A stretch of 64,000 nt of DNA from Lycocorax pyrrhopterus obiensis (lineage: Eukaryota > Chordata > Aves > Passeriformes > Paradisaeidae), in NCBI GenBank assembly GCA_014706295.1, contig JACSVZ010000007.1:60456975-60520974 (forward strand). Reading direction: 5' to 3'. Of this stretch, positions 22,361-33,910 are shown piece by piece. The translations under genes and the position numbers were made by a program. The first letter of the stretch is position 1. The number at the start of each line of letters is the position of its first letter. The notes below the pieces were generated by a model that worked only from the letters and a program-made list of their open reading frames with translations, had not been told where the DNA came from and ran no database searches.

Positions 22361-22743
22361 TGATGTTCTAAACCTCAACCTAACACACTCATGTCAACAC
22401 TTGTGCTCTCACTCATAGCGAGTTTGTACCATTTTCAAAATACAGCAAGGTTTTCGTCCTCTGTGAGAAGGATTTTTTTGCCTTCTAATCAGGCTTTTTA
22501 CTTCACTTTTGGGGATGCTGTAGGACTCAAAGAGGGGAAAGTAGTCTTCCCTTTTTTTCCTTGTTTTTGTTCGTTTGTTGTGTGGTTTTGGGGGTTTTTT
22601 TGGTTACATTTAGAACATATGCAAGAGTAAGCTGTGATGGAAACGCTTTTATGCTTTTATTTATTTAGAAGTGTTATTAGGACAAATTTATTTTGCAGGA
22701 AGGCAGGGGCAGAGCCCTGTCTCTCAGAGCTTCCATCTTCAGG
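22361..22743. other. unique sequence, T-rich
   Basis: A T/G-rich stretch at 22545-22605 gives an open frame with many Phe and Trp residues. No gene recognised. Confidence 0.4.
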
Positions 22744-22826
22744 CATAGAATGATTTGGGTTGGAAGGGACCTCAGAAATCATCAAGTTCCAACCTTCCTT
22801 CCATGGGCAGGGACACCTTCCACTAG
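22744..22826 (-). mobile_element. CR1 LINE extreme 3' end, sense on -
   Basis: The + strand reads 'catagaatgatttgggttgg', 'aagggacctcagaaatcatc', 'aagttccaaccttccttcc', 'atgggcagggacaccttcc' and 'actag'. This is the reverse complement of the last ~80 bases of the 'catggcaggggg' CR1 type. Confidence 0.9.
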
Positions 22827-25282
22827 AAATAAATAACTAAATAGCCAAATTTGGTTTGGGGGAGAGGGGAAGACAGCTGCAGAAGCAGCACAGGATCCCA
22901 TAACAGGTTTAAGGCGAATCAAGAGGGGAACCTGTGTATCCTAAATTCCGTAGGGTTGGGCGGCAAAATGTTTGAACAGACGTATTTATGGGGCTGTCAG
23001 GTTCTATAGAAAACGCTGAAGCCTTTCTTACCTATCATCTGTCCTTCTGGGGTAGAGAGCTGCCCGAGAGCTCCAGGTTCAGCCTAAAATAAAGTCCAGT
23101 CCTTAAATAATCTTTGACCCCGGCTTTAGAGTTGTGGGACAAACTGGTCCATCTCATGAGGCAGTGGCAGAGCCCTGTGCACCCCTTTGGTTCCATGGAG
23201 TCATCGTTTTAAGTCTGGGTGGTCCTTAGATTGACAAACTGCACATCCCAAACTGGTTCTTCCTATTAATTTAAAAACCAGGGTAAAGTTCACCATTCTG
23301 TGATGTTAAAACGTCCATTCCTGATTTGAAGACCTCAAGAGCTGGACAGTTCCCCAGTTTGCTGAATTTCTGTCACTGGAGTTAATAGTTTCAGTATTAA
23401 AAATATTTACCTTATTTCTAGAATTTCTCAGGCTGAGTTTTTGAGGCATTGCTTCTCTATACATCTGTTTTTAGGCATCAAAACCCACGTTTCTATCAAG
23501 TGTTTTCTCTAGATTAATGTACCACCTAAAATCCTCTGTCTGGACAAGTGCTGCAAACCACAATTAGACCAGAATTGCTGCCTGACATTTTTCACATTGC
23601 AATTCCAACTAATCTGTGCAGAGCTCAGTTCATGTGATACCTGATGCAAATTTTTCTGTTGGGGGAGTGGCTGAAAAAACGAATCAAATTTTCTCAAATT
23701 CACTTCTGCTTCGAACTGCTATTGGGGAATTCTTTGAAGGATTTTTCCTTGCTTTGTTTGCTTGTTTAAAGCACGTCTTGCTGCTAGGAACTGAATATTC
23801 AGCGGTGGCTGATGACAGATGTCACCCAGCAGTGCTTCTCCACCAGCAGTGGCTGAGTGGGACTCCCAAGGCCAAGTTTCCAGTTTCAGTACTTGAAAAA
23901 AAAAAGAAAAAAAAAAGAAAATGTGAATTTACTCTGCAGTGTTTCAAGGGTTATATAGGAAATTTGTGCTCGGCGCATTCTTATTTGAGGAAAATGCAAA
24001 TTCAGGCTTTTCCTTGGCAGTAAAAATGACAGAGGAATAACTCGGAGAGTAATTCATTCAGAAATAGGAAGAAAAATCAAAAGATAATATTCCATAGCTT
24101 ATATTTTATTTTCTGAAATATGGCATGTGTTGATGTGACAGCAAACCTGAACAGCCGTAGTGCCTTTTTCTAGTCTCCTTCTCTCACTGAACACACTTTG
24201 GGGTTATTTCCATAAAGGCACAGGCTGCAGCTGGTACAGGTGGAGGGGTGTCGTGTAAGACACAGGGACGTGCAGCTGGAGGAGTCCTGTGAATCCAGCT
24301 CCCTGGCATTTTCAGGAATTATAATCGCTGTAACATTTTGCTGTACAGGCAGACCTTTCCCTACACTGATTTTGTTGCTGGGTCACAGCTCTTCATCCTC
24401 CAGGAGACAGTTTCCCCCCGAGGTGACCCCTTTCCCTGGCAAGCGAACACCTGGGAAATTACCCGTATCAGCGAATCCAGCCACAGGTCTTGATAAGGGA
24501 AATATCTTCTGCAAACTCAGGACTTTGGTAGTGATTAGGGATGGATTTATTCCATTTCCAGGGTGCTGGGCTTTGGTCTGCCACCCTGCAGTCCTTTTAG
24601 GAGGGGACTGTCTGTTTTGCTGCTTGTTGCGCAGCACATCGTGGACAGTAAATCTACATTTAATTCATGCTGTATTTATTTGTCTGTAGACTTCAGAGAT
24701 TTTTGAAGTAGAGGCTGATGTTGTGTGAGTCCCATATAACTTAGGAATAGTGCAGGGCACAGCACTTCATCCTGAGATTCTCACCTCAAAACCTTTAATT
24801 GTTGGTAGACCTGAGCAAAACTGAAAGGAAAATTTGCACAACTCCCTGGATCTCTGTAATTCTCCATACAGTGAAAAAAATTCCTTCACTTAGGAAACTG
24901 AGCAGATGAATATAGAGGACCTGGTGACCATGAGGTGCTTTTCTGTGTCAGTCTGACTGTCCCTTGTTGCAAGAGTTCACAGAGAATGAACAGATGCTTT
25001 TAGGATGCTGTTCATCTGGTGATCTGGCACTGAATTCAATTAAATCGTGCCTGTTTCTCTTCACTGAGTTAAAATCTCTTAGGAGAGCTGGTTCTGATGG
25101 AAGTACCTGTGTAGGGTGTATGTGCCCTGATACAGGTGGATCACCCTCCTACCAAAATATTGCCTGCTGTCCCTTATTAGACAAGTAAACCTCAGGCATT
25201 TGAATGGGGGCAAGAGTAACGTCCAGTCTTCTGGTGGTACAAGAACAACGTCCAAAGCTTGGCAAAACCAGAATAAAGAAGC
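22827..25282. other. unique sequence with A-rich run and two octamers
   Basis: About 2.4 kb without a supported gene. Perfect ATGCAAAT octamers lie at 23644-23651 and 23994-24001, on either side of an A-rich run (23896-23921, A10 and A10 separated by G). The 149-codon frame at 24240-24689 (+) and the 135-codon frame at 23616-24023 (+), which reads through the A-run as poly-Lys, have no domains. Confidence 0.4.
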
Positions 25283-25671
25283 AATCCTGAGGGAGCTGGG
25301 GCTCTTTAGCCTGGAGAAAAACAGGCTCAAGGGAGACTTTGTCACTCTCTACAGCTCCCTGAAAGGAGGTTGTAGCCAAGTAGCGGTCAGTCTCTTCCCC
25401 CTATTAACAAGCAGCGGGACAAGGTGAAATGGCCTCAAGTTGCACCAGGGAGGTTTAGATTGGATATTGGAGAAAATGTCGTGGAAAGGGCTGTCAAGCA
25501 CTGGCACAGGCTGCCCAGGGAAGTGGTGGAATCATCATTCCTGGAGGTATTTAAAAGAAATGTAAATGTGGCATTTGGGGACATGGATAAGTGGTGGCCT
25601 TGGCAGCGCTGGGGGAATGGCTGTACTTGGTGATCTCAGAGGTCTTTTCCAACCTGAGCAATTCTGTGATG
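25283..25671 (+). mobile_element. older CR1 LINE 3' fragment (about 390 bp), sense on +
   Basis: 'tgagggagctggggctcttta', 'gcctggagaaaaacaggctc', 'gggacaaggtgaaatggcc', 'aggtttagattggatattgg', 'ctggcacaggctgcccagg', 'gaagtggtggaatcatcattc', 'gtgatctcagaggtcttttc' and the tail 'caacctgagcaattctgtgat'. It belongs to a subfamily with 'aagtggtggaatc' and 'cttttccaacct' in place of the 'ctgtggctgcc'/'cttccaaccc' type. It reaches further 5' than most copies here but is still 3' untranslated sequence. Confidence 0.92.
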
Positions 25672-26525
25672 AGTCTGTGTGGATGAACACTACAAAAAAA
25701 ACCCCGAAAACCAAATCAGTAACACAGTTTAAAACTCACTGATAAAATAATGGCTGCAGGTGCAAGTGTGCACATGGAGACAGAGGTTACACATGAATGG
25801 AGAGAGAAGCTGCTATCCTGGTTCAAGGTAAGGACATACCCTGTACACAAATATATGTACAGTCTCAGCGAATTCATTGTAAAACAAATTAAACCCATCA
25901 CCAATAATGCAAGGAAGAAAGGAAGATTGTGTGATAATGAAAGCTATGACCCGATGCAGTTATCTTTGTTCCCATCATAAGGAGCACCAAAAAAAAAAAA
26001 TAGAATTTAAATCTCATCAACAAGAACACTGTTGCACACCTGGGGTCTAAACATTTGGGAAGTGCTGTATTAGTGAAACCATCTCCAGGGTTACAGGGTG
26101 GATGAAAACTGAAAGCAGCAGGCACCTGCAATTTCAAATCGCTAATTTGGGAAGACGTGCCTGTGCCAGCCGATTTCAAAAGCCCCAAAGAAGCTGCATC
26201 ATCCCCGTTATTACTGTGATCCCAGCACATCCACATCCCGGTGTACAGGGATTTAGATGCACACAGTGACTCTGTGTCTTAAGATGAGACTCTGCACCCC
26301 TCAGAATGCCTTCAATTCCAAACCCCCAGGGGTTATATTCCCCTCTTGATGTGTTAGGATTTATATCCACAGCTCCTGGTAATACCCATGGGAATTGCAA
26401 ACATGAATCCCTGTTCGAGAAGATGAATCCTCACAACTTTTTGTTGTTGGAGTTTTGTCATGTTTCTCATCCATCATGTTTCTTGTACTTATTATTAGCA
26501 AGCTCACAGTCTGTTGAGGTGAACT
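25672..26525. other. unique non-coding sequence
   Basis: Directly after the CR1 tail lies an A-rich patch. The ATG-to-splice-donor segment at 25750-25827 is discussed as a weak exon candidate. The rest is mixed-composition DNA with an A12 run near 25990 and no recognised gene. Confidence 0.4.
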
Positions 26526-26567
26526 ATTGAAATCTACATATTGAAATCTACATATTGAAATCTACTA
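26526..26567 (+). repeat. 14-bp tandem repeat, three copies
   Basis: 'attgaaatctacat' is repeated twice perfectly and a third time to 'attgaaatctact'. A short, little-diverged minisatellite. Confidence 0.92.
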
Positions 26568-28020
26568 TTTTAAGGGAGGGAATGCTTTTCAAAGCAGACG
26601 GTGTTTTGTGGATATTGATAATGACATGAGAAGGTGCACCTGAGCAGGGTGACACTTCCAAATAATCCGCAGAATTACGTTCTGATCCCCACCCGGGCTC
26701 GCAGCTCTCACCAAAAGAAAAAACTGGACTAAAGCCTGGTGGGCGATTTTTCCACGCTGAGGAACCATGGTCATAAAGTGTCTGCAAAATGGCTGTCAAA
26801 ACACTAAAGAAAGCAGGCTCCACATGGCATGGTTGTAGTAGCCTTAATTCAAGTTGCACTGAATTAGCAGAGGTGCTTTTCATATCTGTGGTTTTTGGAA
26901 ACAAAACGACTTGTACTCACTAGCCCACAGCTGGTCTTTGCTCCCAGGGAGCAGTGCTGTTGCACCTGAGAAGTCCTGGATGATGTAAAAAAAATCCCTC
27001 CTTCCTCCCTGTCCCCTGAAGTTTTCTTAATCCAGTCCATGCCATTTCTATCCTGCGGACATGAAGGGAACCTCCCGCCTCGTAGGAGATCAGTCCCAGC
27101 TTTGTGCCTCCCATGGGCTGAGCTCCCGCTCCTGAGCAGGCTCTGGATTGAGCCAAACACCAACTAACAACCCCATCACCTGGTGTTGATCCTGGAGACC
27201 GTGTGGGTTTGGCTTCTCGTGGCAAACAGGCGTCAGGGCTCCAGGACAAAATCCTAAAACAGACTAAATAAATCCGGGTTCCAAGTCCTTTGTTCGTGGA
27301 GTCTCCCATAGATCCGCTCCTCTCCAGCCTCTTTCAGCATCTCTGTGAAACCCAAAGATAACCTGATTAGGCAACATCACTTGGAGTGCCAGCAGCTCAG
27401 ATAACACACAGCCTTTCCCATTTGCCACCACACTGAGCTACATCCCTCACATCAGGACAGCCTCGCCGAGGGAGAAGAGCTCATTGAAGCCGAATCTTAG
27501 TGAGGCAGAGGTAATGCTGCTGCTCACAGGAAGGGATTTCAAAGACTGTGTAGCTGTAGCACTGTCTCTTTTTTTGTTGAAGGTGTCAATTCAGCTCAGT
27601 CTTCCCTGACAGTAATCTCATCCACAGCAGCGTGTGCCAGTAATATCCTCTGTTGTTTCTTTCCAGCTCACAGACTCTGTCCTGTCTCCTCCGGTGGTGA
27701 CCTCACCTTGTCCCTGCAGTATTTTGTCATCTTGCAGGAAAACCGCAGCACTCTGAGGGAACCGTGTAGAAAGCCATCAGCTTTTGGAAAACTGCAGCTA
27801 GTGAGAAATGCCATCAGGTAACGTCACTTTGCATTGTCCCAACTGTCCTTCAAGTGGCTTTCCAGAGAACCTAAAATCCAGTTCGTAGTCTATTCTTTGT
27901 TGACAAGATCGAACGAGCCCTGGAAAAGGTGAAAAAAATACCATTCAAGGACCTCTAAGGTCTATCCTCAAGGATTTTGCTCCTCTGGATCATGGAGCCC
28001 TGTATAATTCGGGAGGGAGA
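26568..28020. other. unique non-coding sequence
   Basis: Several minus-strand frames of about 100-130 codons at 26548-27309 overlap, with no domains. An 80-base segment at 27738-27817 is bounded by 'tcttgcag' and 'cag|gtaacg' but is too short and unsupported to call an exon. No repeats recognised. Confidence 0.4.
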
Positions 28021-28081
28021 TCACAGAATGTCCTGAGTTGGAAGGGACACACCAGGATCCAGTCCAACTCCTGGCCCTGCA
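28021..28081 (-). mobile_element. CR1 LINE extreme 3' end, sense on -
   Basis: The + strand reads 'tcacagaatgtcctgagttgg', 'aagggacacaccaggatcc' and 'agtccaactcctggccctgc'. Only ~60 bases of the 'gagtccaactcctggccctg' subfamily remain. Confidence 0.85.
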
Positions 28082-29082
28082 GAAGATACAACTTCCTTGA
28101 AAGCCAGGGCAAAATTGGATCCCTGGAGAAGAAATGAGCACCACAGACCTCACTCCTTTCTACTCCATGCGTATTTTTCAATCTGACTTTCCTTTTTACA
28201 CAAATCACTCCAAGAAAGAATTCTCTTTCTGAAGAAAACCCAACCAGTGCAGCCAACTGCACTGAAAAGAAAAGGAGTGAAGAGCAAACAGCTCTGCAAG
28301 TGCAGCCCCATGGTGAGTTCACCTGCTGTGGCCTGATCAAAGTGAATTTCAGCTGAAGATCCCATAACAGCAGAACTTAAGTCCATGTGAGGAGCCTCTG
28401 CTGGCTTTGGCTGCTATGTCCTACCTTCAAATAAGCTTTTACAGGCATTGAATGCTGTTACTCTCACTTGTGGAGAGTAATGATGGTGGAGTGCATCCAG
28501 GTGTTGGATATTTAGCAGAAATAACCTTTTCCCCTTCTATTTCCTAGACAACAAGATTCAATACTCGCTTCTGAACACAAAGAAACAAAAAATCTTTGAG
28601 CAATCAAACCAGCAGGACTCCCTCAGTTGTCCTGCACTCACAACCTAATTTTCAAAAGAAATGAGTGCCCCCCATGCCAGGCCAGGGCTGGATCTTCACC
28701 TCCAGATGAAAATAAAAATGTCTGCTACCTTTCAGTGCAGAGCTAAAACTCTCCTCTGTCCACACAGCATTTTTCTACGAGCAGTTTTCCTCTTAAAATT
28801 ATCCAGCAACCCCAAGCCTGCCTCTCAAAGGATATTATTGTTACCCTTAAGCTTATCTGCCAGACAGCAAAGACATCCTGCTTGTTTTTCCCTCTCCAAC
28901 TGAAGTTTTCTCAGAGTACCTGCAAGCAAGGATGACTCTGAAATTTACTTGTACCTCAGATGAGGCTGCAAACAAAGATGAAGTGCTGCGACAAACACAT
29001 AAAAAGTTGGTGTTTGCCTCTCTCTCTCTGTCTCATTCAGACTTAGGAACCTCTGGATTAACTGACCTGTGTGTCAAGCCTG
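28082..29082. other. unique non-coding sequence
   Basis: Mixed unique DNA with short frames lacking domains and a short CT run at 29019-29034. Nothing else recognised. Confidence 0.4.
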
Positions 29083-29100
29083 AAAAAAAAAAAAAAAAAA
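29083..29100 (+). repeat. A18 homopolymer
   Basis: Eighteen adenines directly visible after 'gtgtcaagcctg'. No 3' end of a known retroelement or processed transcript was recognised upstream, so it is taken as a simple homopolymer. Confidence 0.85.
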
Positions 29101-29189
29101 GCAGATTATATTCTGTCAAACGGAGAAAAAGCAATAAGTAAGAGTTTAGAGAACTAACCGCAACACGTCTAATTATTTGGGCTTAGGAT

Positions 29190-29610
29190 TTCACTTACTG
29201 GGGTTTTTTTTCTTTTTCTTTTCTTCTCCCAGCCCCTGCTTGATACTTAAAGCACAAAACCCAGCAGGGAGAGAGGTAATGGAATTTGGAGGCAACTGGT
29301 GTTCAAAGACCTCTCTTGAAATGGGTCTATGCTAATGACGAGGGTCTGTGCAAATTCGGTCGATGTCCCGCGTCCTCCGAAAGGGGCAACTTCATCAGGC
29401 CAGCCAACTCGGGGCAGGACTGTCTCCCTGAGGATTTCACAGGGCTGCACCTTTAAGCCAAAACCTCAAAGAGTTGCTGGCTGTGACTGACCCGGCCAGA
29501 GCAGGACACATTTCACCCCCCGAGAGTCGCCGGGCGCGTGTGTGGTCTCTGATCTGGGCACGGGGAGGGCACGCTCAGCCCGGTGTAACTGAGTTTAATT
29601 GCTGCCTCCT
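29190..29610. promoter_or_regulatory. CpG-rich stretch preceded by a pyrimidine tract
   Basis: About sixteen CpGs between 29336 and 29585, with dense spots 'cggtcgatgtcccgcgtcc' and 'cgagagtcgccgggcgcg'. Just upstream, 29205-29230 is T/C only and ends in 'cccag', which resembles a splice acceptor. Together these could mark a regulatory element or an unannotated transcript start. No open frame supports a coding exon. The island is weaker than the one at 36.2 kb. Confidence 0.33.
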
Positions 29611-32526
29611 GGCTCTTCAGGGAAGGAATCTGTGCTTAAAGGCTCAGAGCCTTTCTCTCGAACTTCCTTTCTCCAGACTGAGCTGATGTGAGTCCTTGAT
29701 GGAATTAAATTGGTGAATTATTGCTGAGATGCAGAATTGAGTTTGGTGCCGAACCTCATTGCAAACCCTTTTTTGTCTCCTCTCTGTACCTTCATGAAAT
29801 ATCAAAAATTTCATTGCACGTTTGCACATGTGGTTCTCATGCAGAACACTTCCCCACAAAGCTTAACAACTTAAAAGGCTCACTATAAATTAAAAAAATC
29901 AGTTTTGCACAAGGAGCAAAACTTTCTTTTTTCTGAGACAAAGAAAAAATTTTTCAGAAACAGAGCTTTAAAAGACATGGCACTGAAAGTTAGTTAAATA
30001 TGAGCTGTATTTTAAACCCATGGGGCTTTCTGTTGAAAATGTGGGTACAGGCACTATATTGGCCCACACTTCTTAAAAAATAGGCATCACTAAGCAATAT
30101 TGCCATAACCAACAGTTTGCTGGTTTGGAGAAGAGGCCGTTGTATATCCCTGGAGGGAACTGGTGCTTGGTTACACTGGCTAAGAAAGCACCAATCCATT
30201 AAAGAAACCTGTAGGTGCGGCACAGCACCTACAGCTGCAGGCCCAGTTTGAATGAATTGAGGCATTAAATGCATCATATTCACAGTAAGCAATAAATGCA
30301 GGTAATTATGGAAATGAGAGGCCAGGGTGAGGGGAATGGGTGAAGTGCTTGTTCATATGCAGAGCAAGGCCCAGACAAAGCCAGCAATTCCTCTATAGAG
30401 TCACCACTGACGGGTTGCACGTGACCTTTGGTTGTAGAGGGAGTTGCAATTTTTCAGGGTGGTCCAGACAGTTTGTCCCATCCTGGAAAGAGACAGTAGT
30501 GGGAAAGCCAAGCTTCAGAATCCCATCTTTGGATTAGAAAAACGACGACAATTTTTGCTGTAAAAATGGTTTGTCTGTCCTGTTTCCAGTTATGTCAACT
30601 GAGCTTTTATGCCTTTTGCCTGCAGACATTCAGACATTGCCTCTCTTGCGTTATTGGGTGACTACAATTATATCACTGTAGAAAAATAAATAGCTTTTCC
30701 ACTTTTTGTAGTAACAGAGTTCCACCATATTCTTCTTTCCAAGTAAATTCACGTGGATATTTTGCCTCCAAAAAGCAGTTTGCAGACATGCCCATGCCCC
30801 CTGCTGTCCCTCAACACTTCCCCTCCACAATGCAGAATGACCAGAGGCTGGTGGTGTTTCTTGAGGGATAAATGTGGCCATTTCAGGTGAAATGGCCAAA
30901 AAAGCATGGACAGCCTTGGAAAAGGAGATACACACATCCGATGGAAGACCTTCCATGAGTGTTGTTGGTGTGTGGGGCATCACAGGTTGGTGAGCAGCTC
31001 CTGTGTGAAGCCCTTTAGCTGATTAGTGCCTGTGAACTCAGTGCTGATTCCACCTAAAGACTGTAAAGGAACTTCAGGGAAAAGAGTGTTTTCCTTTTTG
31101 ATCAGCTGCATCTCTGGCAATATAATGAGCACAATTACCCTTGCTTGACTATGCAGCATCATTCTGGTTCGCCCGTTAATTGCTGATGATGATTTCAAGC
31201 TTATTAAGACCAGGCAGTGTATTCACAAATGTTCAATCAGAAATTTCTGGTAACATTTAGAATAATATCTTTGGTCTTTTCCAACATTTGCCTTGTTTTC
31301 TTTGTTTTTTTACAAACAAACATCAAAATCCAAGAAAGTCTGCTTAGTGTCCTGAAGTTTTCCTGCTTTGAAACATGAAGGAACTTACATTTTATATAAG
31401 TGCTTGTCAAATAACCATGTTTGTTATCTGAGGCTCAAATCTGCAAACTTCTCCATACCTGAGGATGCTTTTGGAAATTAATTCTTCATCAAGGTAGCAA
31501 GAGAGGTTCAATTCCAATTACAGTGGTAGATGCAGCAGCAGGCGGAGAAATATCGCAGTTGCTACAGCCTATTTGTGGATTATTGTGCTTTTAAAGGGAA
31601 AAAAAACCCCTCACCACAAGATTTTTTATCCTCAAGCAATTTTCCATCCAAGAAGAAGTTTAGAGACACCAAACAGATGAAAAGAAGAACTTCCTGAGAC
31701 AATGCAGATCCATGTGAGAGGCAATGGCCTCATCAAACCTGCTGCCAAATGCCTCACCTTGAATGCTTAAAGGAGCTGCTGCTCTACAGCCCTGCTGTTC
31801 ATTAGTGTTCGGAACCAGAGGGTCTGAGGACACCTTGCCTACCAGGACTGCAGGAAATTCAATTTCCATCTGGGCTGTGGGGTGCTGGAATTGCCCATCC
31901 CCATCGCCCATAGAAGCATGGGCGGTGTAAATATCCTGAAAAACTCTTGCAACCCAGAATCATTGTTACATTTACTTCGTAAAGTCAATAAGGCAAGAGC
32001 AGCTCTTTGTTGGTGCTGCCAACAACTCCCAGCCACTGACTGTGTGGTGGGACACAGGAACACTTCAGCTGTGCCTTCTCCTGATGCATAAGATGGCCAG
32101 GAATCTCCTTCAGAGCTCAGTGGTTTTGGGATGAGTGTCTCCACGTTCAAACTTTTTACCCATTTGTCACCCACAAGATCCATAGTTTACCTTCAAATGG
32201 ATAGCTGACTCCAGAAAATAACTACCCCAATGATTAAAAGCAGGATTCTGGACTGATTTTCAACAAAATGTTGGTAAGTGTTTCTGGTTTTGTTCAAAAA
32301 ATATTGTTGTCTTTGCTTAGGCAAGTTGATAAAGGATATGAGACACAAATACCTGCACAAAAGTGATTAATTTCACTTTATCTGTTTTCCTCGGCTTTAT
32401 CACTTGATTCATTTCTGAGAGATTTTGGTGGGAGTTTTCTTCTTGCTCTGAACTGTTTGATCTGGTAACCCATGAGCTTTGCCCATTCCTTCCAGAAAAG
32501 CTGAAAGACCATTCACAGAACTTTAC
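29611..32526. other. unique non-coding sequence
   Basis: About 2.9 kb without recognised repeats or genes. Short overlapping frames occur on both strands (for example 100 codons at 29990-30292 and 114 codons at 31839-32183, both minus) without domains. The parts at 29690-30000 and 31200-31600 are AT-rich. Confidence 0.4.
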
Positions 32527-32649
32527 AATCCTAGCATGGTTTGAGTTTAATGGGACCTTAAAGACCATCTGGTTCCAAAGTTCCAACCCCCCTGCCATGG
32601 GCAGGGACACCTTCCCCTAGGTTTAGGTTGCCCAAAACCCAATCCTAAC
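32527..32649 (-). mobile_element. CR1 LINE 3' end, sense on -
   Basis: The + strand reads 'aatcctagcatggtttgag', 'tgggaccttaaagaccatctg', 'gttccaacccccctgccatg', 'ggcagggacaccttccccta' and 'ggttgcccaaaacccaatcc'. A small duplication-like insertion ('ggttccaaagttccaacc') lies in the tail. Confidence 0.88.
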
Positions 32650-33659
32650 TAAGCTGCCGTAGCCTTGCTGAATGGGGTATTTCGTCTCATGTGGTTTGAA
32701 TCCTCCTGATCTGGAGAGATCTGTGCCATCCTGAGCACTTCCAAATCCCTCTGGATTTGGTGGAAGATGGAGGTGTTCATCTATCAGCAGCACAGAGCCG
32801 ATAAACACAAGCTTTAGGGCGATAATCATGAAACTGAACATGGTCTTGATCACAAGGGTAAGGGGGAGCTAAACATAGTTTCCCCTAATCTCTTGGGATC
32901 TGGGAATTTATCTCTCCCCTTAATTGAATGAATGGGAAATTAGATAAAACTTTGCAGAGTAAATCTTTTAGCAAATGTGATACCCAAGTAGAAAATTTTC
33001 AGCAGACTCTACATTTTCACAGCTGCTCCTTTGTTTTGTGGAAGTGTATTTTGAATGTAAGTCCTGCTTACATTGCATGCCTATTAATTCTATTGTACAT
33101 ATTAAATGTCCTCTTTGTAGGGTGTAAAACCAGAAGGGAGACTAAAAACAAATAGCATGTGTTTAAAATGTTTTATGGAAGATGGCACCAGTATTTTCTG
33201 AGAGCCTCCATGAGTCCGAGGCACTGCTCTCTGATAACAGCGTTACTGTTCAAGGCCAAAACTGGAACCTAAAATTAAGTAGGAAATAATGGAAGAGAAG
33301 AGAGAGAATTTGCTACTTCGCTTTGCAGGAGACAGAAAAACTTCAAACCCTAACATATAGAAAAGACACAAAAAATTGTTGCTTGCTTCTCTACCAGCCC
33401 ACTTGCATCTAGGACAATTTAAGTCTGATTCGCTGTCAGTTGTCGAGAAGTAAATGGTATTTTCCTTTCATTTCAGCAATTCCTGTAGATCATTAAGAGC
33501 ACCATCAGTGTCGTGTGTTATCACCCACGGAAATGTGGTTATCACCCACTTGCTGTGAGAGGCACTGAGAGGTACCTCAGCTCCCCTTTTGTAACAGAGT
33601 TCTGGGCACTGGTCTGCAGAGATTTATTCTCCTCTTACAGATTTGTCTTCTACTTGGTG
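32650..33659. other. unique non-coding sequence
   Basis: AT-rich unique DNA around 32890-33180. A 21-base-period pair 'gttatcacccac' occurs twice near 33517-33550. No gene supported. Confidence 0.4.
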
Positions 33660-33910
33660 GACTTCAAACTTGAGGTTTTGATGAGATGGCAGGAAGAAAT
33701 TCTTCCTGTGAGGCGGGTGAGGCCCTGGCACAGGTTGCCCAGAGAAGCTGTGGCTGCCCCTGGATCCCTGGAAGTGTTCAAGGTCAGGTTGGATGGGGCT
33801 TGGAGCACCCTGGGATAGTAGAAGGTGTCCCTGCCCATGGCAGGGGGCTGGAAACAGGTGGTCCTGAAGCTCCCTTCCACCCCAAACCGTTCTGGGACTC
33901 CATGATTCCA
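33660..33910 (+). mobile_element. CR1 LINE 3' fragment, sense on +
   Basis: From 'acttcaaacttgaggttttg' through 'gcaggaagaaattcttcctg', 'gaggccctggcacaggttgc', 'ccagagaagctgtggctgcc', 'caggttggatggggcttgg', 'aaggtgtccctgcccatgg' to a tail 'ccaccccaaaccgttctggg' with 'catgattcc'. It has a small extra 'tgga' type insertion after 'ctgtggctgcccc'. Open frames on both strands here are derived from the repeat. Confidence 0.93.

Noticed and set aside
27738..27817. 80-base open segment between 'cttgcag' and 'cag|gtaacg' resembling an internal exon
   Set aside because: An 80-base stop-free stretch with acceptor- and donor-like ends is expected by chance; the peptide is not recognised.
29083..29100. 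A18 run as the tail of a processed pseudogene
   Set aside because: No recognisable gene-derived sequence or polyadenylation signal upstream and no target-site duplication seen.
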